Source: Zoroaster sp. YZ-2022
Taxonomy: Eukaryota > Echinodermata > Asteroidea > Forcipulatida > Zoroasteridae
Assembly: GCA_029582265.1 (NCBI GenBank)
Contig: CM055816.1
Span: forward strand, 20,703,843 to 20,767,842
Reading direction: 5' to 3'
Length of the DNA stretch: 64,000 nucleotides
Below the pieces are notes generated by a model. It ran no database searches, had not been told where the DNA came from, and was given only the letters and a program-made list of their open reading frames with translations. The position numbers and the translations under genes are program-made. This document shows, one piece after another, positions 43,227 through 56,700 of this stretch; within the stretch, counting starts at the first letter, position 1; every line of letters starts with the position of its first letter.

Positions 43227-43402
43227 CTGGAAGTAAAGCCAGGGTGGTACATTATTATTGGTTTAAATTATGTATGAGATTCTATTTCAGTGATATCAAC
43301 GTTATTCTTCCATGGTGTTCATAATGAGCGAACTGCCTACACCACTTGGGTAGTTTTAACTCTCCCAGTTTTTGCAGTGTATATCCCACAGCTTGTACGC
43401 AC

Positions 43403-43492
43403 CTGCGCATAAATTACCACTCCAGCTGCCGCAGCAATCACACTGACATTTCTGATCATTGAGCTCACCATTCTCACAGGATAGCGCACACT
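43403..43492 (-). CDS. EGF-like domain exon H (minus-strand gene)
   Basis: A 90-nt phase 1-1 exon, one codon shorter than its sisters (SCENGELNDQKCQCDCCGSW). Donor GTGCG, acceptor TTTCCAG. It is part of the same tandem cassette. Confidence 0.85.
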
Positions 43493-45203
43493 CTGGAAAT
43501 AAAGTCAGGGTTGTACATTATTATTGATGAAATTCTATTCGATTGTGTATTGACAACTTTATTATCTACGGAAACATTCAAAAATAATATAAGCTGAAAG
43601 TGCATTGTTCCCTTAAACACTGAACTATAAAAGCTGTGTCCTTTATACTCCATTTGGCTACATAGAGAAAATGCTGTAGATTTGTCATTGAATTGATTCA
43701 TGCAATTCTGAGCGCAATATACTCTCTGCAAAAGGCGCTGTAGAAATTAGTTATTATTATTATTATTGAAATAAAATTATGATGTCTCTGAATAAATGTC
43801 AAGATGTACTTAATTACGTAATTTGGTCACTTTTCAGTACATTGCCATTTCAGATTTAGTCACAAAAATGAATACTGTCCAGCGTGCCTCCATTTAAGTG
43901 TTTCTGTTTACCACTTTCCAAAGGCTCAGTGACATAAATAATTGTTCGATGAAACAATTAGATGTCATTATCGAAACTACTTATCACGGCTTTGCCGATG
44001 ACTGTGGTTTAATAATATGACCATTTATGATAACGTGCCAAAACGAAAACCTATATTTATGAAAACTAGAATATAATGTGTCAACTATTTATTTATCGAG
44101 TGAACAATGAAATTTGACTGCAGCATGATTTGCGCCATACACTGTAGTATTAATCAGTAATACCTTTTGCATGTCATTTGGACACCCTGTTTTATTTGTG
44201 AAAAGTATTGGAAGTTAAACACTTGGACACTGTTTTTCAAAGAATAACAAATTTGGACACCCTATTTTCAACTCCTGGCTTATACACTGAACTGCTCCCT
44301 CTGGATGACTGTAACCATTGCTGAGCAATCTAGCAACGGCTTAGGAATCTAGGCTTATATATTGGCGGTCTCCCGATTTAGGTCAATATCTTTGTTCAAG
44401 GAGTGCTAGTCAGAAGTCATTTAACCCATACGTTTAACCCATTTCGGGTAGCCAGGGATCACACCTCATATTACGATGTTAAACCTGAAGGGAAGCGGTA
44501 GTCCAGGGATCACTAGGACAGGATGCGATTTCATCACAAGTACGGATGAGATGATTTAGTTTGGTAATAAATCACTATGTCTCATCACAAAGTTTACATC
44601 ATGAGATAATCTAGTATTATGCATTTTGTAGCATATAGGGCCAAACCTGCATGTCAAGTATTAGGCTGAACCTCTTACCATAAAGACGAATATCATATTG
44701 TATTTTTTTGTATTCTGGCCACGTCTTTTCCACAAAATCGTTGCCACATTCAAAATATTAGTATTTTTCCATATAGTTCACTCAAAGTGAGTTTGCAATA
44801 ATTATTTCACCAAACATTTTTTCAACATAATTAATGAAATATTTTTTCCAAAGATTTCTTCACATTATTATGCAATCAATATTCTTGATGAGGATCATGA
44901 AATGTGTGCAGAAATCAACTAATAATTGTTTCAATAATTTGATTGATAGATTTTAAAATTAGGAATAATTTGTCAGGGTGATTGTTAGACAATAATTTGG
45001 TAATTATGTAAAGCAATTGGTGTACTTTGGCTTTAATGTGAAATGTAAATGTGACATAATTAAATGTCCCTTATTCAAATAACACCAGTGATGTCAACTT
45101 TATTCTTCCATGGTGTTCATATTGAGCGAACTGCCCAACATGAACACCATATAGTTTTGAACACGTCAGTTTTTGCAATGCACATCCCATAGTTTGTACG
45201 TAC
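43493..45203. other. Intronic DNA
   Basis: I see no supported gene. Notable content: a paralogue of the sequence flanking the hAT-like insertion (44,440-44,800 matches 170-305 plus 3,179-3,420 without the element), and a duplicated TTGGACACC phrase near 44,190-44,265. Confidence 0.5.
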
Positions 45204-45296
45204 CTATTGAGCATAACTTGCCAATCCAGCCTTCCTCACATTCACACTGACATGTCTGATCATTGAGCTGACCATGCTCACAGGACAGCGTACACT
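45204..45296 (-). CDS. EGF-like domain exon I (minus-strand gene)
   Basis: A 93-nt phase 1-1 exon; donor GTACG (45,199-45,203), acceptor TTTTCCAG (from 45,297). It encodes CTLSCEHGQLNDQTCQCECE then EGWIGKLC. It lies 60 bp left of the start of repeat copy 2. Confidence 0.85.
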   Translation of the reverse strand, partial: SVRCPVSMVSSMIRHVSVNVRKAGLASYAQ

Positions 45297-45977
45297 CTGG
45301 AAAATAAAGGCAGGGGTTGTAAAATATTATTTGTTTAAATGATATGTAAGATTATTATCAATTGCATTGACACGCTTATCATCTGCGGAAACAAAAACTC
45401 GAAAAGCGTATTGTTCCATTGAAGATGGTACAAAGTTCCTTGATATTTTAACTAAAATGTGTTCAGTATGTATTTAATTAATTATTTGCTATTCGGAAAA
45501 ATCGAAATTCGCAGCCAAAATTCATGTTAGGGAGCCGGGGTTCACGCCCAATGTTACGATGCCAAACCTGAAGGGAAGCGGCAGTCTGGGTGTCACTAGG
45601 ACGTACAGGATGCGATTTTTAAAGGGTGGATAATTTAGGTCGGTAAATCACAAAGTCTCATTACAAAGCAGTGTTGGAGCAAAGGCTTTGATCCTCAAGG
45701 CCAAGGCTTTGACCCTCAAGGCCAAGGCTTTGACCCTCAAGCCTTAAGGCTAAGGCCAAGGCTTAACCCTCAAGGCCAAGGCCAAGGCCCTGTAGTATAA
45801 AATTACTACTAATATAAAACATGTCACATCATAACGAATCGCTCAAAGTAAGAATAAAAACTTCACGTACAAATATATGGCTGAGTAGAAGTTCAGGTCT
45901 TCGTGGATACCATTTATATATAACAAAAAGAATGGTTTGCTTCCATACTGATGCACATTAATCTAAACCGAGTATAA

Positions 45978-46279
45978 CAAAAGGGTGGCATGGGTGGCCT
46001 CTCACCACTGTGACCCTGGTTCGAATCCCCGCTAGGGCCACATGTGAGTAGAGTTGAGCATTGGTTCTCTCCTGTGCCACGAGGGTTTTTCTCCGGGCCC
46101 TCCGGTTTTCCTCCCTCCTGAAAAACCAAACGGTGGTCATGTATTGGTCGATGTGGCTGCCTGCTAAAAGCGCCCTTGTATGCCAGCGGCTCGACCACTT
46201 TGTAGCCGCGTCCTTCGCAATTCAGCTCCTCAGCTGCGAGTAAGGATGATTAGCCTCCCAAATTATTATTATTATATCT
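45978..46279 (+). mobile_element. tRNA-derived SINE, copy 2
   Basis: Counterpart of 615-916, with the same B box GGTTCGAATCC. Confidence 0.75.
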
Positions 46280-46323
46280 AAGAACGACTGTTTTTAACTG
46301 ATGTTACCTCGTTATTATGTAAC

Positions 46324-48058
46324 ATGGAAGTAATTTTATTTTCTGGGCCATCATGGTTAGAAATATTAGCATTACCTAAAACAGACCAGACTACATTCAC
46401 CCAGAATTTGTCAAAAATCTTGGACCAAAATCCACTGAATGGCTTTGAGATTACTTCAGCACCGGTATCAAAGTTCAGAAAATCCCAAAAATATGGAGAC
46501 ATGCTAAAGTAATGGTAATTCTCAAACCGGACAAGGCCGCCGAAGACCCGGGCAGCTACCGTCCAATAAGCCTACTGTGCATAATCTACAAAGTGATGGA
46601 GAGAACTCCCACCTGAGCAGGCTGGCTTCCGTACAGGACGCTGTACAACAGACCAAGTAACACTCCTCACAGAAGACATAGAGGACAACTTCCAAAAAGA
46701 TCTCAAGAATGGTGCTGTACTGGTCGATCTATCAGCAGCAAATGACACGGTATGGCATAAAGGTCTTGCCCTAAAACTACACAAAATCATACCTGATAAA
46801 ACCTTAGTAAACTTTCTCATGCAGAAGCTTTACAATGACGGTTGGCGAAGAAACCAGTAAAAAATGCTTCCTGAAAAACGGGGTCCCGCAGGGCTCAGTG
46901 CTCGCACCGATTTAATTCAACATTTACACTGCTGACCTACCAACCACTGTCTCAAAGAAATACATCTACACAGATGACATAGCACTCCTAACCTCTGCCA
47001 AAACTTTAACAAGCTTGAAACAACACTTGGCACCGATATGGAATCCTTAAGCCGTTACTTCAAAAACTGGAGACTCCGACTTAACATTACCAAAACTGTT
47101 TAGCAACTAGACTGGCTAACTACAAAATCAAAGTCGTTTGCAATGGCACAACCATCCCGTATGATGATTTCCCCAAGTATCTTGGTGTTACTTTGGACAG
47201 ATCTCTAACATACAAAAGCCATCTCACACAGCCTGCACAGAAAGCCAACGCTCGCAACTGTCTCATTAGACAACTAGCAGGCCTTTCCTGGGGCGCAGAC
47301 TACAACATTCTTCGAATCTCAGCAATAGCTTTAGTATACTCTGTTGCAGAGTACTGTGCACCGGTATGGGCAAGGAGCACCCACACTAGCAAGATTGACG
47401 TAGCCCTTAACAACACCATGCGCATCATCTCAGGATGTATCAGATCAACTCCCACTCAATACCTTCCAGTAGTCAGTGGAATTGCTCCTTATGAAGTGAG
47501 ACGACAGCAGCAATACCTTGCTCTTGGGCGACGTGCCGCTGGGTGTGACTCCCATCTGCTTCATCAACTGTTGACAAACACCAATCAAAACCCCACCACA
47601 ACTGCGACTGCCATCAAGAAATCCTTTCCATCAACAAGCCCACAAACTGCTAGAAATTAGCACCGGATCGCACCCAAAGACTTGGGCACTAAACACGTGG
47701 CGGAATATGTGGCAAGAATCAGAATCGAGGACGTGGATATTTAACTACATTTCCTCACCTTCTACCAACCCACCAGGATGCAATCTACACATCGCCACTG
47801 CTGGGTCAAACTTAACAGACTAAGAACTGGACATGGCCGATTCGGACATAATATGCTACGCATAGGACTAAGTGACAACGCTAAATGTACCTGTGGTCAT
47901 GATGACCAGACTGTACATCACATCGTTCATGACTGTATTATTTACATATGTGATGGAAATTTAACTGAACTCGACCAATCTGCATTAAACTGGATCCATA
48001 ACCTTGTCATGTTAACTTTGTATGAACTATACGATACGATAAATAAATAAATAAAGCA
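46324..48058 (+). pseudogene. Decayed non-LTR retrotransposon, copy 2
   Basis: Counterpart of 961-2,690. One frame is better preserved here: 47,193-47,660 stays open across a site where copy 1 is frameshifted (near 2,020), joining the SAEYCAPVWARS and IDVALNNTMRIISGCIRS segments. Other breaks are shared by both copies. Confidence 0.75.
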
Positions 48059-49084
48059 GTCCACAGCACAAATCAGATGATGTTCTATATAACTGTATGC
48101 AAGTTAAGTATAATTATATCTCCTTGGCCCCACAAGTACAAGTATACAGAAAATTATTATAGCTTTGTTTTGGGGGAAGCAGCAAAATGTACTATCATGG
48201 TAACAAAATGTGATGCTGTAAAAGTGAAAGTGTGTCAACATCACACAAATCTAGGGTGTTTTCCCTCCTCCATGGTAAAACATGATTAAATTAGATACTG
48301 CAGACTTTGCAGACAGCTGACTCCAAGTTGTATGTTTGTAGAAAAGCAAAATTTCAAACAAATTTACCTGAAAAATTCAAAAATCGATGGGCCTTGAAGA
48401 GCAAGGCCCTAAAGTTCTGAGCTTTGACCCTCAAAGGCCAAGGCTTTTGCCCTCAAGCCTTAAGGCCAAGGCCAAGGCCCTAAAATCAAGCCTTAAGGCA
48501 GCCTTAAGGCCAAGGCTCTGCATCAAGGCACTACATCACTGTTACAAAGTGTACATTATAATATTAATATTAATGTATTTTGTGTCGTGACCGAGTGTAC
48601 TATATGAGATAATCTGTTAATACAGTATTATAGCGACTTAAGGCCAACGCTTCATGTCAAGTATTAGGCTACAGCTCTTTAAATGACGGACCCCATTCAG
48701 ACCTTATTGTATTTTAGCACGTCTCTTCCAAAATCGTTTGCCATATTAGTGTTTTTATTGCGTATAGTTCACTCATGTTTGCAAACATTTTTACAAAATG
48801 ATTAGTTTATTGTATGTGTGGATTTCGTCATTTTATTATGCATTCAGTATGATATATTTCATCTTATTTTTTTGGTTGACACTTTGCTGAAATTTGGAAA
48901 CTTTGGGAAATGTTCGACAACATGTTTGACAATATTTTAGTAAAATTTGCTTTCCAGTAATGTCTAATATGAAAGCCTTCCGACGGAATAATTTCACATG
49001 ATGAATTTTGGTTATATAATCTTGGTAATCGCCTCCATTTAATTGAGGTGAATTGTTTGCACATATACAAATCCCATAATTTTA

Positions 49085-49540
49085 GGTCAAGTATTAGACT
49101 GCATCCATTGACATTGGTTAGTGGTCAATGTGTACAATACAGTATAGGACCTACGCAGGTCTAGTATTAGGTTGCATCCATTGTCATTGGATAGTGGGCA
49201 ATGTGTATAATACAGTATAGGAGCTACGCAGGTCTAGTATTAGGCTGCGTCTATTGTCATTGGATAGTGGGCAGTGTGTATAATACAGTATAGGACCTAC
49301 GCAGGTCTAGTATTGAAGCTGCATCCCGGCATTGTCATTGGATAGTGGGCAATGTGTATAATACAGTATAGGACCTACGCAGGTCTAGTATTAGGTTGCA
49401 TCCATTGTCATTGGATAGTGGGCAATGTGTATAATACAGTATAGGACATACGCAGGTCTAGTATTAGGCTGCATCCATCGTCATTGGATAGTAGGCAATG
49501 TGTATAATACAGTATAGGACCTCCGTATGTCAAGTATTAG
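49085..49540. repeat. 74-bp minisatellite, copy 2
   Basis: Counterpart of 3,714-4,166 with the same unit order, including the unit bearing the CCGG insertion; no unit gained or lost. Confidence 0.9.
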
Positions 49541-49782
49541 GCTCCGTCCATTGTCAGACAATACAGTAGTCCTACACATGTCAAATATTAGGCTGCACAT
49601 CTTTATACGATTTTGATGATTACATTTAGAGCAAAAATGTCTGACTACATTTATTGTATTCTGAGTATGTCTTTCTTGTCAAATATTTGTCACATTATAG
49701 TGTTCGTTCGTTCGTTCGTTTGTTCGATCGTCTGTTTATTTTCGGGGGACAACAACACAATATTCTTTGCTATTTTACTTAC

Positions 49783-49875
49783 GACTACAGTTTTCACCAC
49801 TCCAGTTTTGATCACAATCACATTGACAGGTGCCATTATCCAGTTTACCTCCATTCTCACAGGACATTGTACACT
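49783..49875 (-). CDS. EGF-like domain exon A', copy 2
   Basis: Identical in structure to 4,412-4,504: 93 nt, phase 1-1, GTAAG donor and TTTTCAG acceptor. Confidence 0.85.
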
Positions 49876-50534
49876 CTGAAAAGATAAATAGTCAAAAAAG
49901 TCAAGTCAAATGTATTATTTATTTTACAAAAACAAATGACACATCAGGATATTCTTATCAAACACAAATGCCATTATCCAGTGTACCTCCAATCTCACAG
50001 GATATAATGCAGTCTGGTGCACTGGAGGAAAAGAAATGATCCTCTTATGTTAACAAAATCGCCTCATTTCTCAGACGTTTCCCTTGCAAAGTCATGCATT
50101 AGTAAACAAAATCACCCACGTATTGTCCAAAAGTTGTGTAATTAACACCAGAAATATGTGTGTTGTTGTTTGTGTAAATGTAAGAGAGTCATTTGTTTTC
50201 CTTCAGTGGACCTTAGGCTTTCTGAAATCGAGACAAAAGGAGTTCGGATAAAATGACTGTTTTGTGATAATAAAATTGATGTCGTTTAGTTTCCTTATGA
50301 TAAAACCTCTCTAAAATGGTGAAAGGTCAAATATGGATATTTGCTTAGAGCACATCTTACAGTGATCCCTTTTACAGTGATCTTGAGTCAACGAAGTACT
50401 GGATATCGAACGTCGCTCAACGGGGGGATACACCCGGCTAAATAGAATGGGTGGCGAACAGCTGGCACATATACGCGTCAAATATCTGTTCGTTTGTTTG
50501 TTTGTTACAGAATCCGTATTATTTTGCCACTTAC

Positions 50535-50627
50535 GACTACAGTTTTCACCACTCCAGTTTTGATCACATTCACATTCACAGGTGCCACTATCCAGTTTAC
50601 TTCCATTCTCACAGGACATTGCACACT
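50535..50627 (-). CDS. EGF-like domain exon B', copy 2
   Basis: Counterpart of 5,160-5,252. The intron next to the donor has a 3-base difference (TTTGCCACTTAC versus TTTTACTTAC on the plus strand), leaving the GTAAG donor intact. Confidence 0.85.
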
Positions 50628-51213
50628 CTGAAAAGATAAATAGTCAAAAAAGTCAAGTCAAATATATTATTTATTTTATTCTTTAAAACAGACGGCACGT
50701 CAGGCTATTGTAATTGTTCCAGTTAAGCGTTTTCACCCAATGTATCTTTACAAAACATGTCTTTCCATTCCATTTCATCGCTAGTTTAAAGTTAAGCTTT
50801 TTGTCATGATTCAAATAACCGTTTTCCACAACTTCGTTAAGTCAGTAAAAAAATTACGTAAAATTTTCTTCTGATTATTAGGATTATGAGAATCATCTCA
50901 TTTGGATGGTACGTTTCTGAAAGCGAAACTTTATTAACAGGTGATTTTTGGAATTGTTTGGCTATACACATTTTTCTAGCTCTGTAAAATGAAATGGAGG
51001 AGTAATTTATCAGGTTGATTTTAGTTCATAATTTGGTAATAGTTGTAACGTTACAACTATAATCAAATATTGATGGAAACATGTTTGTGCACAATGATGT
51101 CAACTTTATTCTTCTTTGGTGTTCATATTTGTCCAAGTTGCATAATGAACACCACTGATGTAGTTGTATCAGTCCAGTGTTTGCAAATGCATATTGCATA
51201 GTTTGTACGTAAT

Positions 51214-51303
51214 TGCGCAATTACCGGCACTCCAGCCTTTCACACATGCACACTGACATGTCGCGTTATTATGGTCACCATTCTTATAAAACAGTGCACA
51301 CAG
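51214..51303 (-). pseudogene. EGF-like pseudo-exon C', copy 2
   Basis: Counterpart of 5,841-5,930 with the same lost splice sites. Confidence 0.5.
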
Positions 51304-51530
51304 CGCACACACTAATTTAGGAGTGTAACATTTTCTTTGTTGACATTCTCTTCAATTGTATCGGCATACTTATTAGCTACGGACATATTCAAAAGAACCT
51401 CAGCTTAAGTGCACTGTTTCCTTCAGTGTTGAATAAATTGTAACCAAGTACATGTTTAAGACAATATTCTAGTGCAATATAAATCCGTTTATTTGAGGTA
51501 CATTGATCAACACACCAATATTTGACTCAC

Positions 51531-51622
51531 CTGAACAATTTTACCACTCCAGTTTTGTTTGCATTCACACCGACAAGTTTTGTCATCCATCCGACCTTCA
51601 TTGGTACAGTTGGTTTCGCAAT
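51531..51622 (-). pseudogene. EGF-like exon D', copy 2, frameshifted
   Basis: 92 nt instead of 93: one base of an A run before the last cysteine is missing relative to copy 1 (6,161-6,253). The splice sites are intact, so this is either a sequencing error or a real one-base loss. Confidence 0.7.
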
Positions 51623-52435
51623 CTGGGGAAATATAAATATGTTTACTAAGTTTTATGATCTGTTAACATCATTCAAATAAATTACTTTTGGAGATTTCAT
51701 TGTAAAGTATAGAATTGGTACGTCAAAAATAACATCATTTTATAATGGGAAACTATACCTAGTGTAATGCTAAGGATTGCATCAATCGTCACTATAAATA
51801 ATTTTAATCCGAGGTGCTGTAAATCATTTCCAGTTCGAATTGAGGAAAGAGTTTTCTTTCCTAAATTCCGAATTAGAATAAATATGAAAAATCTTAATAT
51901 ATTTAAAACCATTCATTCTCGTTCACAACACGTTAGTAAGATGAAATATTCACAGGTTGTTTGTTAAATGTATTTCTTGATTTCAAGACAGTATTGTACC
52001 TTCCTTCTACATCGTATATTGGACAAACAATAGTGATTTGTTTGGTGAAAACGTTGGAATTAGGCAGAGTTATACGCTTGTTGAGAGCTTCTTAAATATT
52101 TGTTTTCCTCTTTGGAACGGAAACTATCGTCGTATTTCCAAACGATAATTTAGATAAGCAATTGTTTTGATTATTTAGATGTCTGTGGAGTAGATGCTAT
52201 TATTGTTGAAGTTTCAAGAATGAAGATGTTTTATATGGGATATACTTTAAAACAAGTCATTTGTAATTGAATGTCATACATCCTATAATCAATTGATGGA
52301 AACCATCTTGCCAGAAACTACGATCAGAACGTACGATTACGCAAATTTTTCGAAAATTGCTCGTCAATTAATATATTAACCTGCTTAACAGTTCTAGGCC
52401 ACTAGATTATTTAAAATGTATCTAATAATACTCAC

Positions 52436-52684
52436 CTGTACAGTTGAAATAGATGTAAATCTCTGCTTGACAGTCGGTAAACAGTGGATGGTCAGCGTAG
52501 AACGGTTTAAAGTCTCTCTCTGGTGTATAAGTATTAAGACCACCAGGCATGATACTGGTACATTCACATCGGTGTTTGTGGTTAGCTGGCATCACCCAGC
52601 GAAGTTTATTAGACTTGTTGGGATCCGGTTCTTGTCCAAAGAAACACATATGTGCCCCGACTACCGTGAACTCAAACCAGGTAA
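52436..52684 (-). CDS. Unrecognised extracellular exon E', copy 2
   Basis: 249 nt, phase 1-1, as at 7,069-7,317. Substitutions include FEFTVVGA for YEFTVVGA, QAEIYIYF for QSEIYIYF, and an altered last codon before the donor (TGTACAG). Reading frame kept, which supports the exon being real coding sequence. Confidence 0.6.
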
Positions 52685-52789
52685 CTTAGAATATATGACA
52701 ACACAATATTTCAAACAAACGGAGAAAAAGAAGAAGCGCGAAACTGACGAAAAGAAGAGGGACGAAGAAACAGTGAAACCAACAAATTT

Positions 52790-53676
52790 AATGACGACGA
52801 CGACGACGACGATACAAGCTACATCCGGTGGGAAGTTACACACTCCCAGTTCGACACAAGGGACAAGAAAAAACTGCCGCATTTGCCACCAACCCGGCCA
52901 TGTAGCAAGACAGTGCAAACAGAGAGGAAGGTGCTTTATTTGTGGGGAACAAGGACACAGAGCAGAACATCACAATGGGGAAAACATGATGGAAACAGAA
53001 CCTGGTGTAGATCAAAGCAAACAACAGACACGACAAAGAAAAAGAGGGATTTGGGATACATCAGACGAAGAAGAGGAAGGAAAAGAAGACTCCGATGCCG
53101 AAGCGCCTAACGATGAAGATATGGAGGATACTAGTGAAAGTGAAGACGAAGAAGTTGAAATCAGAGAGATAAGAGAAAAAGAAACGCCAATTGAAGCAGA
53201 TCTCACTAAGATGAAAGATACAAGAGAATCTAAGGTAGAAGGACCGACAGTTTCAACCGAAAAAGAGAACAACCAAGATGACAAAGAAAAAAGGGCGGAC
53301 AGACCAGCGGACAAAAAACAAATGCCAGGTCCATTGAATCAGCAACGCAAAAAAAACAAATGACAGAGGCAATAGCCTTAAGAGGAAACAAAGAAACCTT
53401 GAAAACGAGACATCTCCAAAACAAACGCAAAAAAAGAAAACAACCAAAGCTAAATCTTGGGCTGATATAGTAACACAAGCTAAAGACAACAGCGATGAAC
53501 CCAAACCGGTCGAAACAGAAACAAGAGAACAAGATAGCAGAACACAGAAGGTGAATACAGAAGAAGAGTACGAAGAGATGGAGGAACAAGTGGAAACAGA
53601 TGACACGCAATGTGACGATCTAATGCCATGGACAAGGAAGGTGGTGCAGAGATTCAGGAAAAGAAGCGGAACATAG
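52790..53676 (+). pseudogene. Tx1-like LINE element 1, ORF1, copy 2
   Basis: Here the two zinc knuckles (CRICHQPGHVARQC and CFICGEQGHRAEHH) and the acidic region share one open frame to 53,363. The preceding PSYIRVGS-type segment, readable in copy 1, is lost through base deletions near 52,815-52,830. The last segment to 53,676 is in another frame, as in copy 1. Confidence 0.8.
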
Positions 53677-53784
53677 GCAAGTGCTAATCTAACTAGACCC
53701 CTACCGTACGCCCACCCAAGAGAGGAGGGAAGGACGGAAAGACACTAATTATAAAGATATTACCCCTTATTGTTTAATTTCAGG

Positions 53785-56700
53785 ATGAAGGCGATACTTA
53801 ATTATACGTGTTATGACCGCCTTACAATAGCCACTCTCAATGTCAATGGTTTGAGGATAATCTCAAAAGAGAAATTGTTTTTGATTATTTTGTTCGGAGG
53901 AAAATTAACATTGTCCTTCTTCAAGAAACTCACAGTGAAAGAAAGATGAAAACCAGTGCCTTAAACAATGGGGAGGTGATATCGCATTCTGCCATGGACA
54001 ACAGAATTCAAAAGGGGTTGCTATTCTTGCTTCAGATAAAAGTGGCATTGTATTAACCAATAAACGAAGCGATAGCGAAGCTCGTTGGGTTAAAGCTGAC
54101 ATTGTTTGTCAGGGAGAGATTCACTCTTATGTCACTTTATGCACCAAATGTGCTGTACCGCAGGATTTTTTTTTTAAAGAACTATGCAGCCATGACATTA
54201 ATGTTGAAAATTTTATCATGGCTGGTGATTTTAACTGCCAACTGGACATGAATAAACAGCAAGACCGTAGTATAGATAACCTAAAATGTCTAATAATACA
54301 GTTCATCACAGATATCGGGTATACCTTTTATCATAAAGTTTTAAAACGATCCAGTAGGATTGACTATTTTTTGTTATGTCTGAAAATATGCTTTACCAAA
54401 TTACGGAGATTGGGATAAGTGGAATGGGTATGACCGATCACAAAGTTATCACTTTGCGACTTAATAACCAATATATTATAAGAGGCCCTGGCAGATGGAT
54501 GTGTAATAACTCTCTCCTTAATGATGAACAAAGTAACACTATAATAACTTATTTTTGGAGATAATGGAAAATACAGAAGCGTAAACATTACAATATATTA
54601 ACATGGTGCGACATAGGAAAAAACCGACTCAAAGAAATCATTAAAGAGTACGGTGTGGAAAGGAAGACAGGAGAAATATGATAGAAAAAAATACAAACAA
54701 ATTACGACAAGATGATGGCCGATCCACACCAACCACTCTGATGAAGAATCAAACAAATTTGAAAGAAAGCCAGCTGAAACAGTTAGAGAATTAAAGAATG
54801 GGGAAAAAGTCAAAATCAGCGTTCACTATTTAAAAAAGGTTGAAGGGTGAAAAAGCCGAGTAAATGTTTTTCTGTCTTCCCAGAAACAACAAATGAAAAC
54901 CAATGTTATGAAAACGGTTCAGGACAGTAAAAGGTAATCTCCAAAACTAACCAGTTAACAATGCTTAACTTGTGTGAGAAACGTTTTATGAGAAACTATA
55001 TTCATCTGAAAAAACGGTTGATTACCAAAGGGAAATAATTCTCAATGCTATTAAGAGCATAACATTTTGAGGATGAAGTTAAGTGCTTTATAGAACAAGA
55101 AATAAGTGAACAAAAATCTGTTCTTAGCTCTTTGTGAAATGAGTAAGGACAAATCGCCAGAGGTTGGACGGTTTAACAGTAGAATTTTATATACTACATT
55201 TCTGGCCTGTTATAAAAGATGACTTTGTAGAAGTTGTCCAAACTTGTAACAAAATGGGTTCTCTCTCCAAATACAATGAATACAGCTTTTAATTTGTTTT
55301 AATATTTAAAGAACAAATGGGACAGAAGTGATTTAAAAACTGGCGGCCCCATCAGCTTACTCAATGTTGATTACAAAATTATTGCTAAAAGTACTTACAA
55401 ACCAGGTTCAAAAAATCATCGCGTTGAAAATCATTCTCAAGAAGAACAAACTTGTGGAGTTAAAGAGGAGGGAATATCCACGATAATCTGATGATTTTAA
55501 GAGACACCGTAGATTATGTTAACAATGAAAATATCCAGGCTGCTATGTGTTAATCATAGACCAAGAAAAACTTTTGACCTTGGAATTGAGGTGGAATTAA
55601 ATGTATTCAGTAATGGAAAAAATGGGTATACCAGTGGAACTTATCAAATGGATAAAATTATGTACAGTAATCCTGTGAGTGCTATTATAGTTATACAATT
55701 TTATCCACAAGAACCATTTAGCGTGACGAGGGGAATTAGACAAGGCTGTCCTTTGTCCCCTCTCTCTATATACCAATAATATGTGCAGAGGACTCCGCTT
55801 TAAGCTAATGAGAACTAACAAAACAATTAAAGGAGATCAGATTACCAGGAGACGATAGAGTGTCAAAAGGATTAATCCAACATGCAGACGACCTTACAAC
55901 TTTTTGTTACAGAAAACCAAGACTTTGGAACGAAGCCGTTGAAAGTGTTTTTCCAGATCTATAGCGAGAGGTTCAGGATCCAAGATTAACAATCGCAAAA
56001 AGCCATGGGTTATGGCTGGGCGAAGTCTCGGAAAAATAGGAAAAGATAAACCAGGGGATTGAATTGGGAAAACCAGAGTTTAAGAATTCATGGTATTGTC
56101 TTCAGTAACGAAGAATAATTCTAGTCAAAACTGGGAACCTAGAATAAATAAAATGAAAAGCTGTTTAAATAGATGGAAAGGAAGAAACCTTTGACAATGA
56201 AGGAACATCAGTTAGTTTGTAAATAGCCTAATAGGTGCAGCGTTTGTCTTACTTTGGTACCATTCTATCATGTCCAGAAGAATACATACTTAAAATGCCA
56301 AATATTATTTTTGTGAACTTTTATTGGAATGATAAACCACATAAAATAAAAAAAAGAACACAATAACAGGATTAAAGAAAAAAGTTAAAAAGAAAAATCG
56401 GTTTTAATTAACGTTAAACTTAAGCCTCACAGGCCCTCCAAAAACTAACTGGATTAAGAGGTTTACACAGAAGGAAGAGGAAATGGAAACGATTATTCAA
56501 TTATTGGTTGGAAAAAGCTGGCAGGAACAATCGACTCCAAGTGGTTTGTATTCAGTAACCCATCAACCATTGTGCCCAGAAACACCTTTCACTTTTTATA
56601 AGGACTTGATTAAAAGCTGTCAAAAAGGCTGGAGGTACTATAAGACATGAATGTACTTGTGTTATTGAGGCCTTTGAGAAATTGCCTTTATGGAAGAATA

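Larger units (their letters stand above)
45669..48541. mobile_element. hAT-like element, copy 2
   Basis: Same as 306-3,170, with target duplication TTACAAAG at 45,661-45,668 and 48,542-48,549. Contains the SINE at 45,978-46,279 and the decayed retrotransposon at 46,324-48,058. Confidence 0.75.
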